A stretch of 64,000 bases of DNA from Pedococcus badiiscoriae (GCF_013408925.1 NZ_JACCAB010000001.1:1116001-1180000); one strand, 5' to 3'; counted from the first letter of the stretch, positions 48,468 to 58,209 are shown. The notes: generated by a model from the letters alone, not told the origin. Numbers and translations: made by a program.

Positions 48468-48622
48468 CAGGCTTTCTCCCGCTTCAGGTAGGCGACCAGG
48501 CCATTGCCGTCAGGTCCGGTGAGGACCTGCACCAGCTCCCAGCCGTCCTCACCCCACTGGTCGAGGATCTGCTTGGTGGCGTGGACGATGAGGGGCACCG
48601 TCGCGTACTCCCACTTGTTCAT
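48467..48622 (-). CDS. DUF4177-type small protein
   Basis: 51 aa: MNKWEYATVPLI, ILDQWGEDGWELVQVL, GLVAYLKREKA. The WEY...GWELV pattern is characteristic of DUF4177. Soluble, function unknown. First gene of the ridA operon, divergent from the alpha/beta hydrolase gene over about 37 bp; a similar small frame occupies this position in M. tuberculosis. Confidence 0.8.
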   Translation of the reverse strand: MNKWEYATVPLIVHATKQILDQWGEDGWELVQVLTGPDGNGLVAYLKREKA

Positions 48623-48659
48623 GGGTCGCAGCCTAGCCACCGCTGGCAGGATGGCTCCC

Positions 48660-49427
48660 ATGGCCAGCCACCGTGACCCGATCCAGGTGCTCGACGAGGT
48701 GGCCGCTCCCCCCACGCGCACCACGGACTACGGGGACGACCCGGCCCAGGTGTATGACGTGCGGCTGCCGCAGCGGGCCACCCGGAAGCTCACGGTGGTG
48801 GTCGTGCACGGCGGGTTCTGGCGACCCGAGTACGACCGGACCCACGCCAGCCGCCAGGCGCAGGCCTTCGCCGATGCCGGCTACCCCACCGCCTCCCTCG
48901 AGTACCGCCGCGCCGGGATGCCGGGTGGTGGCTGGCCGGGGACCGCCGACGACGTCGCGGCCGCCATCACCGCCGTGCGCCGCGACCCCGACCTCGGACA
49001 CCCGCCGGTGCTGGTCGGCCACTCCGCCGGGGGCCAGCTCGTCGCCTGGGCCGCCGCCCAGCCGTGGGCTCACGGGCTGCGCGGCATCGTGACGCTGGCC
49101 GGGGTGCTCGACCTGGGCCACGGGGCGCAGACCGGCGTGGGTGGCAGCGCCATCAGCGACTTCCTCGGCGGCGGGCCAACCGATGCCCCCACGGCGTACG
49201 CCGCCGCCGACCCGTTCAGGCTCGCACCCGGCATACCCGCGCTGGTCGTGCACGCCCACGACGACGACGTGGTGCCCTTCGACCAGAGCCAGCGGTATGC
49301 CGCGGCGCACCACGGGCCCAACGTGCGCCTGGCTCCGGTGGGCAGTGGGGGCCACTACGGGTTGATCGACCCGGAGAACCCGGCGTTCGCGCAGGTCCTC
49401 GCCGCGGTCGACCTGCTCGCCTCCTAG
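48660..49427 (+). CDS. Alpha/beta hydrolase (kynurenine-formamidase/esterase-like)
   Basis: 255 aa; ATG at 48660 with AGG 9 nt ahead, alternative ATG at 48651. HGGFW oxyanion motif, nucleophile VGHSAGGQLVAW, acid in VHAHDDDVVP, His in SGGHYGLIDP: complete triad. The HGGxW motif is shared with kynurenine formamidases and related arylformamidases. Precedes the ArsA-like pair by 9 bp; substrate unknown. Confidence 0.87.
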   Translation: MASHRDPIQVLDEVAAPPTRTTDYGDDPAQVYDVRLPQRATRKLTVVVVHGGFWRPEYDRTHASRQAQAFADAGYPTASLEYRRAGMPGGGWPGTADDVAAAITAVRRDPDLGHPPVLVGHSAGGQLVAWAAAQPWAHGLRGIVTLAGVLDLGHGAQTGVGGSAISDFLGGGPTDAPTAYAAADPFRLAPGIPALVVHAHDDDVVPFDQSQRYAAAHHGPNVRLAPVGSGGHYGLIDPENPAFAQVLAAVDLLAS

Positions 49428-49436
49428 GCTGGCGGC

Positions 49437-50441
49437 ATGCCCGACGCCACCCACGACCTGTCCCAGGTCCGTCTCCACGTGGTCACCGGCAAGGGCGGCA
49501 CGGGCAAGACCACCGTCGCCGCCGCGCTCGCGCTCGCCCTCGCGCGCCAGGGCAAGCGGGTGCTGCTCGCCGAGGTCGAGGGACGCCAGGGGATCTCGCA
49601 GACGTTCGACGTGCCGCCGCTGGGACACACCGAGACGCGCATCCTGACCGACCGCAGCGGTGGACAGCTCTGGGCGATCTCGGTCGACGCCAAGGACTCG
49701 CTGCGCGAGTACCTCCAGAAGTTCTACAAGGTCGGCAAGGCGATGACGGTGCTCGACCGGTTCGGCGCGGTCGACTTCGCCACGACGATCGCCCCGGGCG
49801 TGCGCGACGTCCTGCTGATCGGCAAGGTCTACGAGGCCGCGGGACGACGCACCGGCAAGGGGCCCACCGCCCCCGCGTATGACGCGGTCGTCCTCGACGC
49901 GCCTCCGACCGGGCGCGTCGTGCGGTTCCTCAACGTCAACGCCGAGGTGGCGGATGTCGCGAAGGTGGGCCCGATCCGCTCCCAGGCCGACTCGATCACC
50001 AGGATGCTGCGCAGCCACACCACCGCGGTGCACGTCGTCACCCTGCTCGAGGAGATGCCCGTCCAGGAGACGGTGGACGCCCTGGCCGAGCTGCGCCGCA
50101 CCGAGCTCCCGCTGGGCGCCATCGTCGTCAACCAGCTGCGTGACCCACTGCTGACCGACAAGGCCTTCACGGCGGTGCGCAGCCGGCGGCGGGCCCCCCT
50201 GGTCGAGGGGGTCTCGGCAGACCTCGCGGGGGTCGGCATCCGCGCCACGAACGGCATGGTCGCCGGGCTGCTCGCGGACGCCGCGAACCACGCCGACCGG
50301 GTCGCCCTCGAGCGCGAGCAGGATGCGATCCTCGAGCAGGAGGGGCGGCTGATGATCCGGCTGCCCTTCCTCGCGGAGGGGACCGAAGGCGGCGGCATCA
50401 CCGTGCTGGCGCAGTCGCTCGACGAGCAGGGGATGGTCTGA
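49437..50441 (+). CDS. ArsA/GET3-like ATPase, first of pair
   Basis: 334 aa. Deviant Walker A VTGKGGTGKTTVAAALALAL at about residues 15-34, LDAPPTGRVVRFLNV switch/signature, and LEQEGRLMIRLPFLAEG. Member of the ArsA family of anion-pump/GET3 ATPases; corresponds to Rv3679. In mycobacteria the Rv3679/Rv3680 pair is reported to form an ATPase complex affecting glycerol and fatty-acid metabolism. No arsB is nearby, so an arsenite pump is unlikely. Confidence 0.9.
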   Translation: MPDATHDLSQVRLHVVTGKGGTGKTTVAAALALALARQGKRVLLAEVEGRQGISQTFDVPPLGHTETRILTDRSGGQLWAISVDAKDSLREYLQKFYKVGKAMTVLDRFGAVDFATTIAPGVRDVLLIGKVYEAAGRRTGKGPTAPAYDAVVLDAPPTGRVVRFLNVNAEVADVAKVGPIRSQADSITRMLRSHTTAVHVVTLLEEMPVQETVDALAELRRTELPLGAIVVNQLRDPLLTDKAFTAVRSRRRAPLVEGVSADLAGVGIRATNGMVAGLLADAANHADRVALEREQDAILEQEGRLMIRLPFLAEGTEGGGITVLAQSLDEQGMV

Positions 50442-51676
50442 TGGCCTCCCGCACCACAGGCCGCACGTCGGGCCGCACCACCGCCCACCCAGCCGCCTCC
50501 CACCCCTCCGGACAGCCCGCCACGTTGGACCTGGCCGCCCTGCTCACCGACCCGCAGACCAAGATCGTCGTCTGCTGCGGCGCGGGCGGGGTGGGCAAGA
50601 CGACGACGGCCGCGGCACTGGGGCTGTGGGCGGCAGAGCACGGCCGCAGGGTCGTCGTCCTGACCATCGACCCGGCCCGCCGGCTCGCCCAGTCGCTCGG
50701 CCTGTCCGAGCTCGACAACACCCCGCGCCCCGTGGTCGGCGTCGGCGGCAGCAGCAGCGGCTCTGGCGGCTCGCTCGACGCGATGATGCTCGACATGAAG
50801 CGAACCTTCGACGAGGTGGTCGAGCAGCACGCGGCCCCCGACAAGGCCGCCCAGATCCTCGCCAACCCCTTCTACCAGGCGGTCTCCAGCTCGTTCGCGG
50901 GCACCCAGGAGTACATGGCGATGGAGAAGCTCGGCCAGCTCCGCGCGGAGGCCGGTCGCGACGGCCGCTGGGACCTCATCGTCGTCGACACTCCCCCGTC
51001 GCGGTCGGCGCTGGACTTCCTCGACGCCCCGAAGCGGCTCGGGTCGTTCCTCGACGGCCGCTTCATCCGGCTGCTGTCGGCGCCGGCCAAGGCGGGTGGC
51101 CGCGCCGGCTTCAAGGTCTTCAGCGTCGGGGTCAACGTCGTCACCAGCACCCTGTCCAAGGTGCTGGGCGGCCAGCTCCTCCAGGACGTGCAGACGTTCG
51201 TCGCGGCTCTCGACACGATGTTCGGGGGCTTCCGCGAGCGCGCCGACCAGACCTACGCCCTGCTCAAGGACTCGGAGACCGCGTTCGTGGTGGTGGCCGC
51301 GCCCGAGCGGGACGCCCTGCGCGAGGCCTCCTTCTTCGCCGGCCGCCTCGACGAGGAGGGTATGCCGCTGGCCGGCCTCGTCGTGAACCGGATCCAGCGC
51401 GTGGCCGCCCCCGCCCTGACGGCCGCCCGGGCCCTGGCGGCAGCGGAGCAGCTCGCTGACGCCGACGAGCCGAGTCCGACGGCCGCGACCACCGAGGGCC
51501 TGTTGCGCCTGCACGCGTCCCTGGCCGAGACCGCCGCGCGGCAGGAGCGACTGACGGCCCGGTTCACCGCCGGGCACCCCGGCATACCCGGCGTGGAGGT
51601 CCCGGCATCCGCCCAGGACATCCACGACCTCGACGGCCTGCGGGAGATCGCCGCCGCCCTGACCGCCTCGAGCTGA
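50441..51676 (+). CDS. ArsA/GET3-like ATPase, second of pair
   Basis: 411 aa; ATG overlaps the previous stop by one base. Walker A CCGAGGVGKTTTAAALGLWA near residue 45, LTIDPARRLAQSLGL, FYQAVSSSFAGTQEYMAMEKL and VVDTPPSRSALDFLDAPKRL. Corresponds to Rv3680; forms an obligate pair with the preceding gene by organisation. Soluble ATPase. Confidence 0.9.
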   Translation: MASRTTGRTSGRTTAHPAASHPSGQPATLDLAALLTDPQTKIVVCCGAGGVGKTTTAAALGLWAAEHGRRVVVLTIDPARRLAQSLGLSELDNTPRPVVGVGGSSSGSGGSLDAMMLDMKRTFDEVVEQHAAPDKAAQILANPFYQAVSSSFAGTQEYMAMEKLGQLRAEAGRDGRWDLIVVDTPPSRSALDFLDAPKRLGSFLDGRFIRLLSAPAKAGGRAGFKVFSVGVNVVTSTLSKVLGGQLLQDVQTFVAALDTMFGGFRERADQTYALLKDSETAFVVVAAPERDALREASFFAGRLDEEGMPLAGLVVNRIQRVAAPALTAARALAAAEQLADADEPSPTAATTEGLLRLHASLAETAARQERLTARFTAGHPGIPGVEVPASAQDIHDLDGLREIAAALTASS

Positions 51677-51710
51677 CTCGGAATCGGTCCGCGCCAGCGC
51701 CCGGGAACGA

Positions 51711-51748
51711 CGAAGTCCCTGACCCCCGGGGGTGGGTCAGGGACTTCG
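51711..51748. terminator. 15-bp bidirectional terminator hairpin
   Basis: CGAAGTCCCTGACCC at 51711-51725 pairs perfectly with 51734-51748; loop of 8 nt. Located between the ArsA-like gene and the convergent whiB gene. Confidence 0.75.
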
Positions 51749-51765
51749 GTCCGGGCCGACAGCGC

Positions 51766-52101
51766 TCAGGCGCTCGCGGCCTCGGTCGGGGTCTGGTTGC
51801 GGGCCGAGGCGAACAGGGCGGCCCACGAGGCGATGTTGGGTCGGCGCTTGAGCAGGGCCCGGCGCTCACGCTCGGTCATCCCACCCCAGACGCCGAACTC
51901 GGTGCGGTTGTCGAGGGCATCCGCGAGGCACTCCGCGATGACCGGACACCGCTGGCAGACGACCTTGGCGGTCTGCTGCGCGGCACCCTGGACGAACAGG
52001 GCATCAGGGTCGGACGTGGAGCAGGAGCCCATGGGCGCCCAGTCATCCATCCACCCCGTTCCGGCGGCCTGCCCGCCGGGTCGCGCTGGTGCGATCGTCA
52101 T
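51766..52101 (-). CDS. WhiB-family Fe-S regulator (WhiB4/WblA-like)
   Basis: 111 aa from the ATG at 52101; GGAGG 7 nt ahead. Four cluster cysteines: one in MGSCSTSD, then CQRCPVIAEC; the beta-turn FGVWGGMTERERRALLKRR is the WhiB signature plus basic DNA-binding tail. By position next to the ArsA pair and divergent from ponA2 it is the WhiB4 (Rv3681c)/WblA orthologue, a redox-sensing regulator. Orthology is by context. Confidence 0.92.
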   Translation of the reverse strand: MTIAPARPGGQAAGTGWMDDWAPMGSCSTSDPDALFVQGAAQQTAKVVCQRCPVIAECLADALDNRTEFGVWGGMTERERRALLKRRPNIASWAALFASARNQTPTEAASA

Positions 52102-52373
52102 CTCAGTGCCTCCAGATGCTGCTGATTCAGACGCAACACTCTGCGTCTTATGTCCGTATCGACGTTTGAAAACGATAGGAAGGGAAGCCACCTTCACGAC
52201 ATGGCCCATTCGTGTAGTTCTGCGATGGCCAAAGGGACTAGTCATTCCGAGCCATCCCGTCCCGGCTCGATGGGGTCGTGATCAAACGCGGCAAATGGGG
52301 ACGACCGCCCACAATCCGAATGGCCCACGCTTCGGAAACGGCCCACCCCATGTTCGGCAGTTACCCTGTGGCC

Positions 52374-54821
52374 ATGCACGAACGCGCCACCGACCTCGGT
52401 AAAGTTGTCAGCCTGCTCGGAGCCTTCGTCGCCACGGCGATGGTGGCGGGCATCCTGGCAGCCGGTCTGCTCATCCCTCTGGCCTTCGCCACGGGGCGCA
52501 CGGCCGCCGGTGGGGTGAAGATGTTCGACGACCTCCCGGGTGAGTTCACCGCGGCCCAGCTGACGCAGCAGTCCACCATCAAGGACGCGCGCGGCGGGAT
52601 CCTGGCGACCCCGCAGCAGGAGAACCGGATCATCGTCAGCCTCAAGGACGTCGCGCCGATCATGCAGAAGGCGCAGATCGCCATCGAGGACAGCCGCTTC
52701 TACGAGCACGGTGGCGTCGACCCCCGCGGCATCCTGCGAGCGGTGGCGTCCAACGCGCAGGGCGGTGGCACCCAGGGTGCGTCCACGCTCACGCAGCAGT
52801 ACGTCAAGCTCACGCTGCAGGAGAACGCCCTGCGCAACAACGACGAGCAGGGCGCCCTGGCCGCGGTCCGCAAGAGCGCTGCGCGCAAGATCCAGGAGAT
52901 CAAGTACGCGGTCACGCTCGAGAAGGAGATGACCAAGGACCAGATCCTGCAGGGCTACCTCAACCTGGCCTACTACGGCGACCTGGCCTACGGCATCGAA
53001 GCCGCCTCGCAGCACTACTTCAGCATCCCCGCCAAGAAGCTGAACCTTGCTCAGGCGGCTCTGCTGGCCGGGCTCGTGCAGAACCCGGGCAAGACGGACC
53101 CGCGCAACAACCCCGAGAAGGCCCAGGCCCGCCGCGACGTCGTCCTGGACCGGATGCGCGTCCTCAACATCATCAGCGACAAGGAGCTCAAGGCGGCCAA
53201 GGCGATCCCGGTCAAGAAGATGCTCCACCTGAAGAACCCCCTGAGCAACTGCGCCGCGTCCTCCGAGCCGTACTTCTGCAACTACGTGATGGCCTACCTC
53301 AAGGACACCAGCAACCACGCCCTCGACGCCCTCGGCAAGTCCGAGCCGGAGCGGGTCAAGAACATCACCGGCGGCGGCCTGACGATCCAGACCACCCTCG
53401 ACCCGGTCGTGCAGCAGATGGCGCTCAAGGAGCTGACCCAGCGGGTGCCGATCGGCAACACGGCACTCCCGCGGGCCAAGGGCGACACGTCCAAGAGCGG
53501 CAGGACCCGGTTCGTGGGTGCGGCCGCGAGCATCGTCGAGCCGGGGACGGGCCGGATCATCGCCATGGTCCAGAACACCAGCTTCCCGAGGTCCAGCAAG
53601 GACACCGGTGTCGCCTTCAACCAGGTCAACCTGAACGTCGACAGCAAGTACGGCGGCACGGTCGGCCAGCACTTCGGTTCCACGGCCAAGATGTATGCCA
53701 TCGTGACCGCGCTGGAGCACGGCCTGGCGGTCAACGGCACGGTCCCGTCCAAGTACGCCAACAAGAAGGTCCCGGCCCTGTACACCCCCCAGGAGCAGGG
53801 GCCCTGTGGCTCCCAGGACGTGTGGAAGGTGCGGAACGACGAGTCGATCGGGGGCAAGCCGATCCCGTTCCGGACGGCCACCGCGAACTCGGTCAACACG
53901 GCATTCGCCTCGCTCGTGCTCAAGCTCGGCGTGTCCAACGTGCGCAGGACGATGACCACGATGGGCCTGCACCAGGGCAACGGTGCTCCGATCGAGTGCT
54001 ACCCCTCCCCGGTGACGCTGGGCTCGTCCGACGCCACCCCGCTGACCCTGGCTGCCTCGTACGCCACGCTGGCCGCGGACGGCAAGTACTGCCCGCCCGA
54101 CCCCATCCTCTCGATCACCACCGCAGACAAGAAGCCGCTGAAGATCGGCACCAACCCCTGCAAGCAGGTCATCGACAAGGACATCGCGCGCGGCACGACC
54201 GAGCTCCTCAAGGAGGTCATCAAGAACGGCACCGGCAAGGCGGCCTCGCTCGGCAGCCGTCCCGCCGCCGGCAAGACGGGCACGACGGAGGACAACGCCG
54301 AGGGCTGGTTCATCGGATACACCGCGCAGCTCGCGACGGCGGTCTGGATCGGCACCCCCGACAGCCAGTCCAGCCTGCGCAACCTGACCCTCGGAGGCCG
54401 CAGCTACGGCGACATCTTCGGTGGCACGCTGTCCGCGCCCACCTGGCGGGCCATCATGCTCGGAGCATCGGTGGGCATGCCTGAACGCCCGTTCGGGGAC
54501 CCCAGCCAGAAGGTGCTCAACGGCGACCGCATCTCGGTGCCGTACGTGAGCGGCCTGTCGGTCGCCGACGCCACGACGCAGCTGAAGAACGCAGGGTTCC
54601 TGGTCCAGGTGGCCGGGCAGACCGGCAGCAATCTCGCTCAGGGCCTGGTGGTCTACACCGACCCGAGCGGCACGGCGCTGCGCGGGTCGACGATCGGGCT
54701 CTACCTCTCGTCCGGCTACACGCCTGCCCCGCCGCCGGCCCAGACTCCGACACCGGCGCAGACGCAGACGCAGACTCCCACGCCATCGCAGACGAAGCCA
54801 GGGCGCAAGAAGAAGCACTGA
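52374..54821 (+). CDS. ponA2: Class A penicillin-binding protein (PonA2-like)
   Basis: 815 aa from the ATG at 52374, giving a short cytosolic tail and one membrane helix; upstream in-frame ATGs are less likely. Glycosyltransferase domain: IEDSRFYEHGGVDPRGILRA, GGSTLTQQ-like GASTLTQQYVK. Transpeptidase: STAK in GQHFGSTAKMYAIV, SVN in TANSVNTAF, KTG in AGKTGTTED. One C-terminal PASTA domain (VPYVSGLSVADATTQLKNAG) and a Pro/Gln/Thr tail. Peptidoglycan synthase; matches Rv3682. Confidence 0.95.
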   Translation: MHERATDLGKVVSLLGAFVATAMVAGILAAGLLIPLAFATGRTAAGGVKMFDDLPGEFTAAQLTQQSTIKDARGGILATPQQENRIIVSLKDVAPIMQKAQIAIEDSRFYEHGGVDPRGILRAVASNAQGGGTQGASTLTQQYVKLTLQENALRNNDEQGALAAVRKSAARKIQEIKYAVTLEKEMTKDQILQGYLNLAYYGDLAYGIEAASQHYFSIPAKKLNLAQAALLAGLVQNPGKTDPRNNPEKAQARRDVVLDRMRVLNIISDKELKAAKAIPVKKMLHLKNPLSNCAASSEPYFCNYVMAYLKDTSNHALDALGKSEPERVKNITGGGLTIQTTLDPVVQQMALKELTQRVPIGNTALPRAKGDTSKSGRTRFVGAAASIVEPGTGRIIAMVQNTSFPRSSKDTGVAFNQVNLNVDSKYGGTVGQHFGSTAKMYAIVTALEHGLAVNGTVPSKYANKKVPALYTPQEQGPCGSQDVWKVRNDESIGGKPIPFRTATANSVNTAFASLVLKLGVSNVRRTMTTMGLHQGNGAPIECYPSPVTLGSSDATPLTLAASYATLAADGKYCPPDPILSITTADKKPLKIGTNPCKQVIDKDIARGTTELLKEVIKNGTGKAASLGSRPAAGKTGTTEDNAEGWFIGYTAQLATAVWIGTPDSQSSLRNLTLGGRSYGDIFGGTLSAPTWRAIMLGASVGMPERPFGDPSQKVLNGDRISVPYVSGLSVADATTQLKNAGFLVQVAGQTGSNLAQGLVVYTDPSGTALRGSTIGLYLSSGYTPAPPPAQTPTPAQTQTQTPTPSQTKPGRKKKH

Positions 54822-54888
54822 TCACCGAGGGCGTCGAGCGAACGGGTCGCGGTCACCTGTCCGCTCGGGTGTTGCCTCAGATGTGGCC

Positions 54889-55353
54889 TCAGGCGGTGGT
54901 GAGGGCGGTCCGCACGGCGGCGGCGACGCGCCCACCGTCGGCGCGGCCGGCCACGACGGCCTGGGCGACCTTCATGACCTGGCCGAGCTGCGGCATACCG
55001 GTGGCACCGGTCTGCTCGACGGCAGCGGCCACGATCGTGGCGAGCTCGTCGTCGGAGAGCTGGGCGGGCAGGTAGGCCTCGAGCACGAGCAGCTCGGCCT
55101 CCTCCTTGGCGGCGAGCTCCGGGCGCGAGGCGTCGGCATAGGCGGCCGCGGCTTCCTTGCGTTTCTTGGCCTCCTTGGCGAGCACCTTCAGCACCTCGTC
55201 GTCACTGAGCTCACGGGACGCCGTGCCGGAGACCTCTTCGTTGGTGATGGCGGTCAGCGCCAGGCGCAGGGTGCCCGAACGCACCTGGTCCCGGGCGCGG
55301 ATGGCGTCGGTGAGATCGCTCTGGACGGTGGCCTTGAGGCTCTGCTCGGTCAT
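54889..55353 (-). CDS. GatB/YqeY-domain protein
   Basis: 154 aa. YqeY fold: TVQSDLTDAIRARDQVRSGT, LRLALTAITNEEV, LAKEAKKRKEAAAAY, LEAYLPAQLSDDEL, QVMKVAQAVVAGRADGGRV. Related to the tRNA-binding tail of GatB. Stand-alone members have no settled function. Convergent with ponA2. Confidence 0.9.
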   Translation of the reverse strand: MTEQSLKATVQSDLTDAIRARDQVRSGTLRLALTAITNEEVSGTASRELSDDEVLKVLAKEAKKRKEAAAAYADASRPELAAKEEAELLVLEAYLPAQLSDDELATIVAAAVEQTGATGMPQLGQVMKVAQAVVAGRADGGRVAAAVRTALTTA

Positions 55354-55432
55354 GGGTCCAGTCTCTCAGGCAGCGGCTGTCCGACCTACTGACATTTCGC
55401 CTGCACGCCAGTCGTTTGCAAGGATGGCGGCG

Positions 55433-56368
55433 ATGAACACGATCCTGGGCGCTGCTGCAGGCGTCGCCGCGCTGGGCGTGGGCGGCGTGGCCTACGCGAG
55501 CCTGGTGGAGCGGAACTGGTTCGCGCTGCGAAGGTTCGACGTGCCCGTGCTGGCCCCGGGAGCGGCCCCGCTGCGCGTCCTGCACATCTCCGACCTGCAC
55601 CTCGTGCCACGCCAGCGCCGTCGGATCGAGTGGGTGCGAGGCCTGGCCGCCCTGGAGCCCGACCTCGTCGTGAACACCGGTGACAACCTCGCCGCACTCG
55701 ACGCCGTCCCGGGCGCGCTGGAGGCGATGGAGCCGTTGTTCGCCTTCCCCGGCGTGTTCGTCATGGGGTCGAACGACTACTACGCCCCGGTGCCCAAGAA
55801 CCCCGCGCGCTACCTCACCCGGGGCCACGCCCAGGCGCCACCCGGGCGCGTGGACCTGCCGATCGAGGACCTGCGCGCGGGCATGCGCGATGGTGGCTGG
55901 GTCGACCTCGACAACGTGCGCACCAAGCTCACGGTGAGGGGCGCCGAGGTCGAGTTCGTGGGGACCGACGACGCCCACCTGCGCAAGGACAGGTATGCCG
56001 CGGTGGCCGGCCCCGCGTCCGCGGACGTCGACCTGACGGTCGGCGTCACGCACGCGCCCTACCAGCGGGTCCTCGACCCGATGGCGGCCGACGGGGCGCA
56101 GCTGCTGATCGCGGGACACACCCACGGCGGGCAGCTCGTGGTGCCGTTCTACGGGGCGCTGGTCACCAACTGCGACCTGCCGACCGACCGCGCCAAAGGG
56201 GTCTCGCGCTGGTGGCCGGGGGCAGGGTCGACGCCCTCCTCGGCCGCTCCGGCGGACGCCGCCTGGCTGCACGTGTCGGCCGGCCTGGGCACCTCGCCCT
56301 ACGCCCCGGTGCGGTTCGCCTGCCGGCCCGAGGCGACGCTGCTGACCCTGACGCCCGCCGACGCCTGA
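55433..56368 (+). CDS. Metallophosphoesterase (Rv3683-like)
   Basis: 311 aa, ATG at 55433 (AAGGA 8 nt ahead; ATG at 55424 possible). N-terminal membrane anchor (residues 3-20), then calcineurin-like motifs: HISDLHL, NTGDN, GSNDYY (in place of GNHD), and AGHTHGGQLVVPF. Binuclear metal phosphoesterase facing the cytosol or envelope; substrate unknown. It ends the conserved ponA2 neighbourhood. Confidence 0.9.
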   Translation: MNTILGAAAGVAALGVGGVAYASLVERNWFALRRFDVPVLAPGAAPLRVLHISDLHLVPRQRRRIEWVRGLAALEPDLVVNTGDNLAALDAVPGALEAMEPLFAFPGVFVMGSNDYYAPVPKNPARYLTRGHAQAPPGRVDLPIEDLRAGMRDGGWVDLDNVRTKLTVRGAEVEFVGTDDAHLRKDRYAAVAGPASADVDLTVGVTHAPYQRVLDPMAADGAQLLIAGHTHGGQLVVPFYGALVTNCDLPTDRAKGVSRWWPGAGSTPSSAAPADAAWLHVSAGLGTSPYAPVRFACRPEATLLTLTPADA

Positions 56369-56517
56369 GCAGGCGCAACCACGGGCGCGACCGCGTGCCG
56401 GCCAGGGGCGCGACCGCGTCCCGGCCACGGGGGCATACCGATTGGGAGGGGCCGGGTCGGGTGGGCTATCCTTCACTGTCGCTGCTCCCGTCGAACTGGC
56501 GTGGGTGGCGATTGCCA

Positions 56518-56591
<74 letters not shown>

Positions 56592-56598
56592 CGCAATG

Positions 56599-56634
56599 AG
56601 GGCGGTTGCTCGACGGAGTCGAGGCAACCGCCCT
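56599..56634 (+). terminator. tRNA-Pro terminator hairpin
   Basis: AGGGCGGTTGC at 56599-56609 pairs with 56624-56634; the inner TCGA/TCGA (56610-56613 with 56619-56622) extends it with one bulged base. Followed by TCTGCG. Eight nt after the tRNA. Confidence 0.65.
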
Positions 56635-57825
56635 TCTGCGTCCGGGGACAGGATGCTGGGAGCCGGAGCGCACGGCTGAGGCACGAAGCCGGACGCAACG
56701 GCGGCTCCTGTCGCCCCGACCAGCACGTTTCCGCAGTTCAGAGCCACCTTGGTCCTTCGCCCGCTGAGCCTTTGCCGCGTCGGTGTAGCTGCGGCGGTCG
56801 CCGCTGGTCAGGTCCACGTCGTCGGTGAACGGGGTCAGAAGGGCGCGCGGCCACATGCGTTTGGCGAGCACGACGTTGAGCTCCACCGACATCGTGATGG
56901 CAAAAGCCGTGACATAGAGCCACGCCAGCAGCCCAAGGACAAGACCAAAGACTCCGTTGACAGCGCTGGCGTGCTTGAGCACATGGCCCACGAGCAGGGC
57001 GCCGAAGATCTGGAGGAGCTGCCAGGCGACGGCGGCAGTCAACGCCCCCGGCGCCGACTGCCGCCAGCTGACGTCCCGAGCCGTCGCGACGCGGAAGGCC
57101 AACAGGAAGACGCCGCGTTGACCACGACCGAGACGAGGATGAGCACGACCTTCAGCCCGAGGCCCACGGAAGTCGCTCCGAAGGACCCAGCAGCCGAACC
57201 CACCGCGGACAGAACCGTGGTGGCGACCACCGCAACACCCGCGGTACCCAGCAGCACGAGGCTGCGAACCCGCGACAGGATCGGGTTGGGTCGCCGGTTC
57301 CTCGGCACGGCCCAGGCAACGTTCATCAGGTTCTGCACCGCTTGGGCCACGCCCAAGGCCCCGTAGAGGGAGCCCAGCACACCAACGAGGACCCCGATCC
57401 CGCTCCCGCGAAGTCCGGTGCCGCGAAGCTGCGAACCAATGACGGGGAACTGGCTCAGCGTCGAGGTCAGGATCTCGAGCTGGAGGCGCGGGTTCCCCTG
57501 CAACGCGAACCCCAGCAGCGACGAGAGCAGCAGGAGCAGGGGAAACAGCGATACCAACGCGTAGTACGCGACCAAGGCCGCTAAGTAGCTGCCCTGGTCA
57601 TCGAAGAACTTGTACGCCACGGCGATCGGCACCGCCAGCCAGCGCCGTCGCCGTTGGAAGCGGTCCAGGGACTCAACCACCCTCACCGCCGAATCGTAAG
57701 CCCGGCCAGCACGTCAGCCAACGACATCCCAAACATCGCGTTTGCGCAGGTCAGAGGGGTAACACGTGACGCGAAAAATCTCTCCACGTTCTCAGGTTTA
57801 TCCAAGGTTCATTCTGGTAAATGTC

Positions 57826-57858
57826 CCTCCTGAGGGCCGGCTGCGGCCCAGGAGGAGG
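57826..57858 (+). promoter_or_regulatory. Hairpin masking the ribosome-binding site
   Basis: CCTCCT (57826-57831), bulge GA, GGGCCG (57834-57839), loop GCTG, CGGCCC (57844-57849), AGGAGG (57850-57855). Twelve base pairs enclose the Shine-Dalgarno AGGAGGAGG (57850-57858) of the gene at 57867. Suggests translation control by unfolding. Confidence 0.5.
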
Positions 57859-57866
57859 CTGCGGAA

Positions 57867-58178
57867 ATGGGTGGCGTGAAGTCCATCTGGGCAATGGTGC
57901 AGGGAGACCCCGTGTTCATGCGTCGGGTCAACGGCTGGCTGGCCGTCTTCTGGATAGTCATGATCCCGATCTCGTTGATGATGGGCTGGCTGAACTCGGT
58001 CGTCTACGTGTCCGCCCTCTCCCTCTGGGCCCTGGTCTCCGGCCATTGGTCCGCATGGCAAGCCGCCCGCGTCGAGGTCAAGCAGCAGGAGGACGCGGAG
58101 AAGGCCCAGGAGGACGACATTCCTGAAGCCGTCGCCGAGAAGGTGATCGAGAAGACCGACCTCCAGCCGTCAACCTAG
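57867..58178 (+). CDS. Small two-TM membrane protein
   Basis: 103 aa. Soluble N-terminus (MGGVKSIWAMVQGDPVFMRR), two closely spaced membrane helices (WLAVFWIVMIPISLMMGWL; VVYVSALSLWALVSGHW) and an acidic/Lys-rich helical C-terminus (QQEDAEKAQEDDIPEAVAEK). Actinobacterial small membrane protein type; function unknown. AGGAGGAGG precedes the ATG but can be hidden in a hairpin. Confidence 0.8.
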   Translation: MGGVKSIWAMVQGDPVFMRRVNGWLAVFWIVMIPISLMMGWLNSVVYVSALSLWALVSGHWSAWQAARVEVKQQEDAEKAQEDDIPEAVAEKVIEKTDLQPST

Positions 58179-58209
58179 AGCCCTGCATCCGGCGCCTAGG
58201 CGTCCGGCC

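Noticed and set aside
49437..51676. Arsenite-resistance operon
   Set aside because: The two ArsA-like ATPases have no arsB, arsC, arsD or arsR nearby and match the housekeeping Rv3679/Rv3680 pair.
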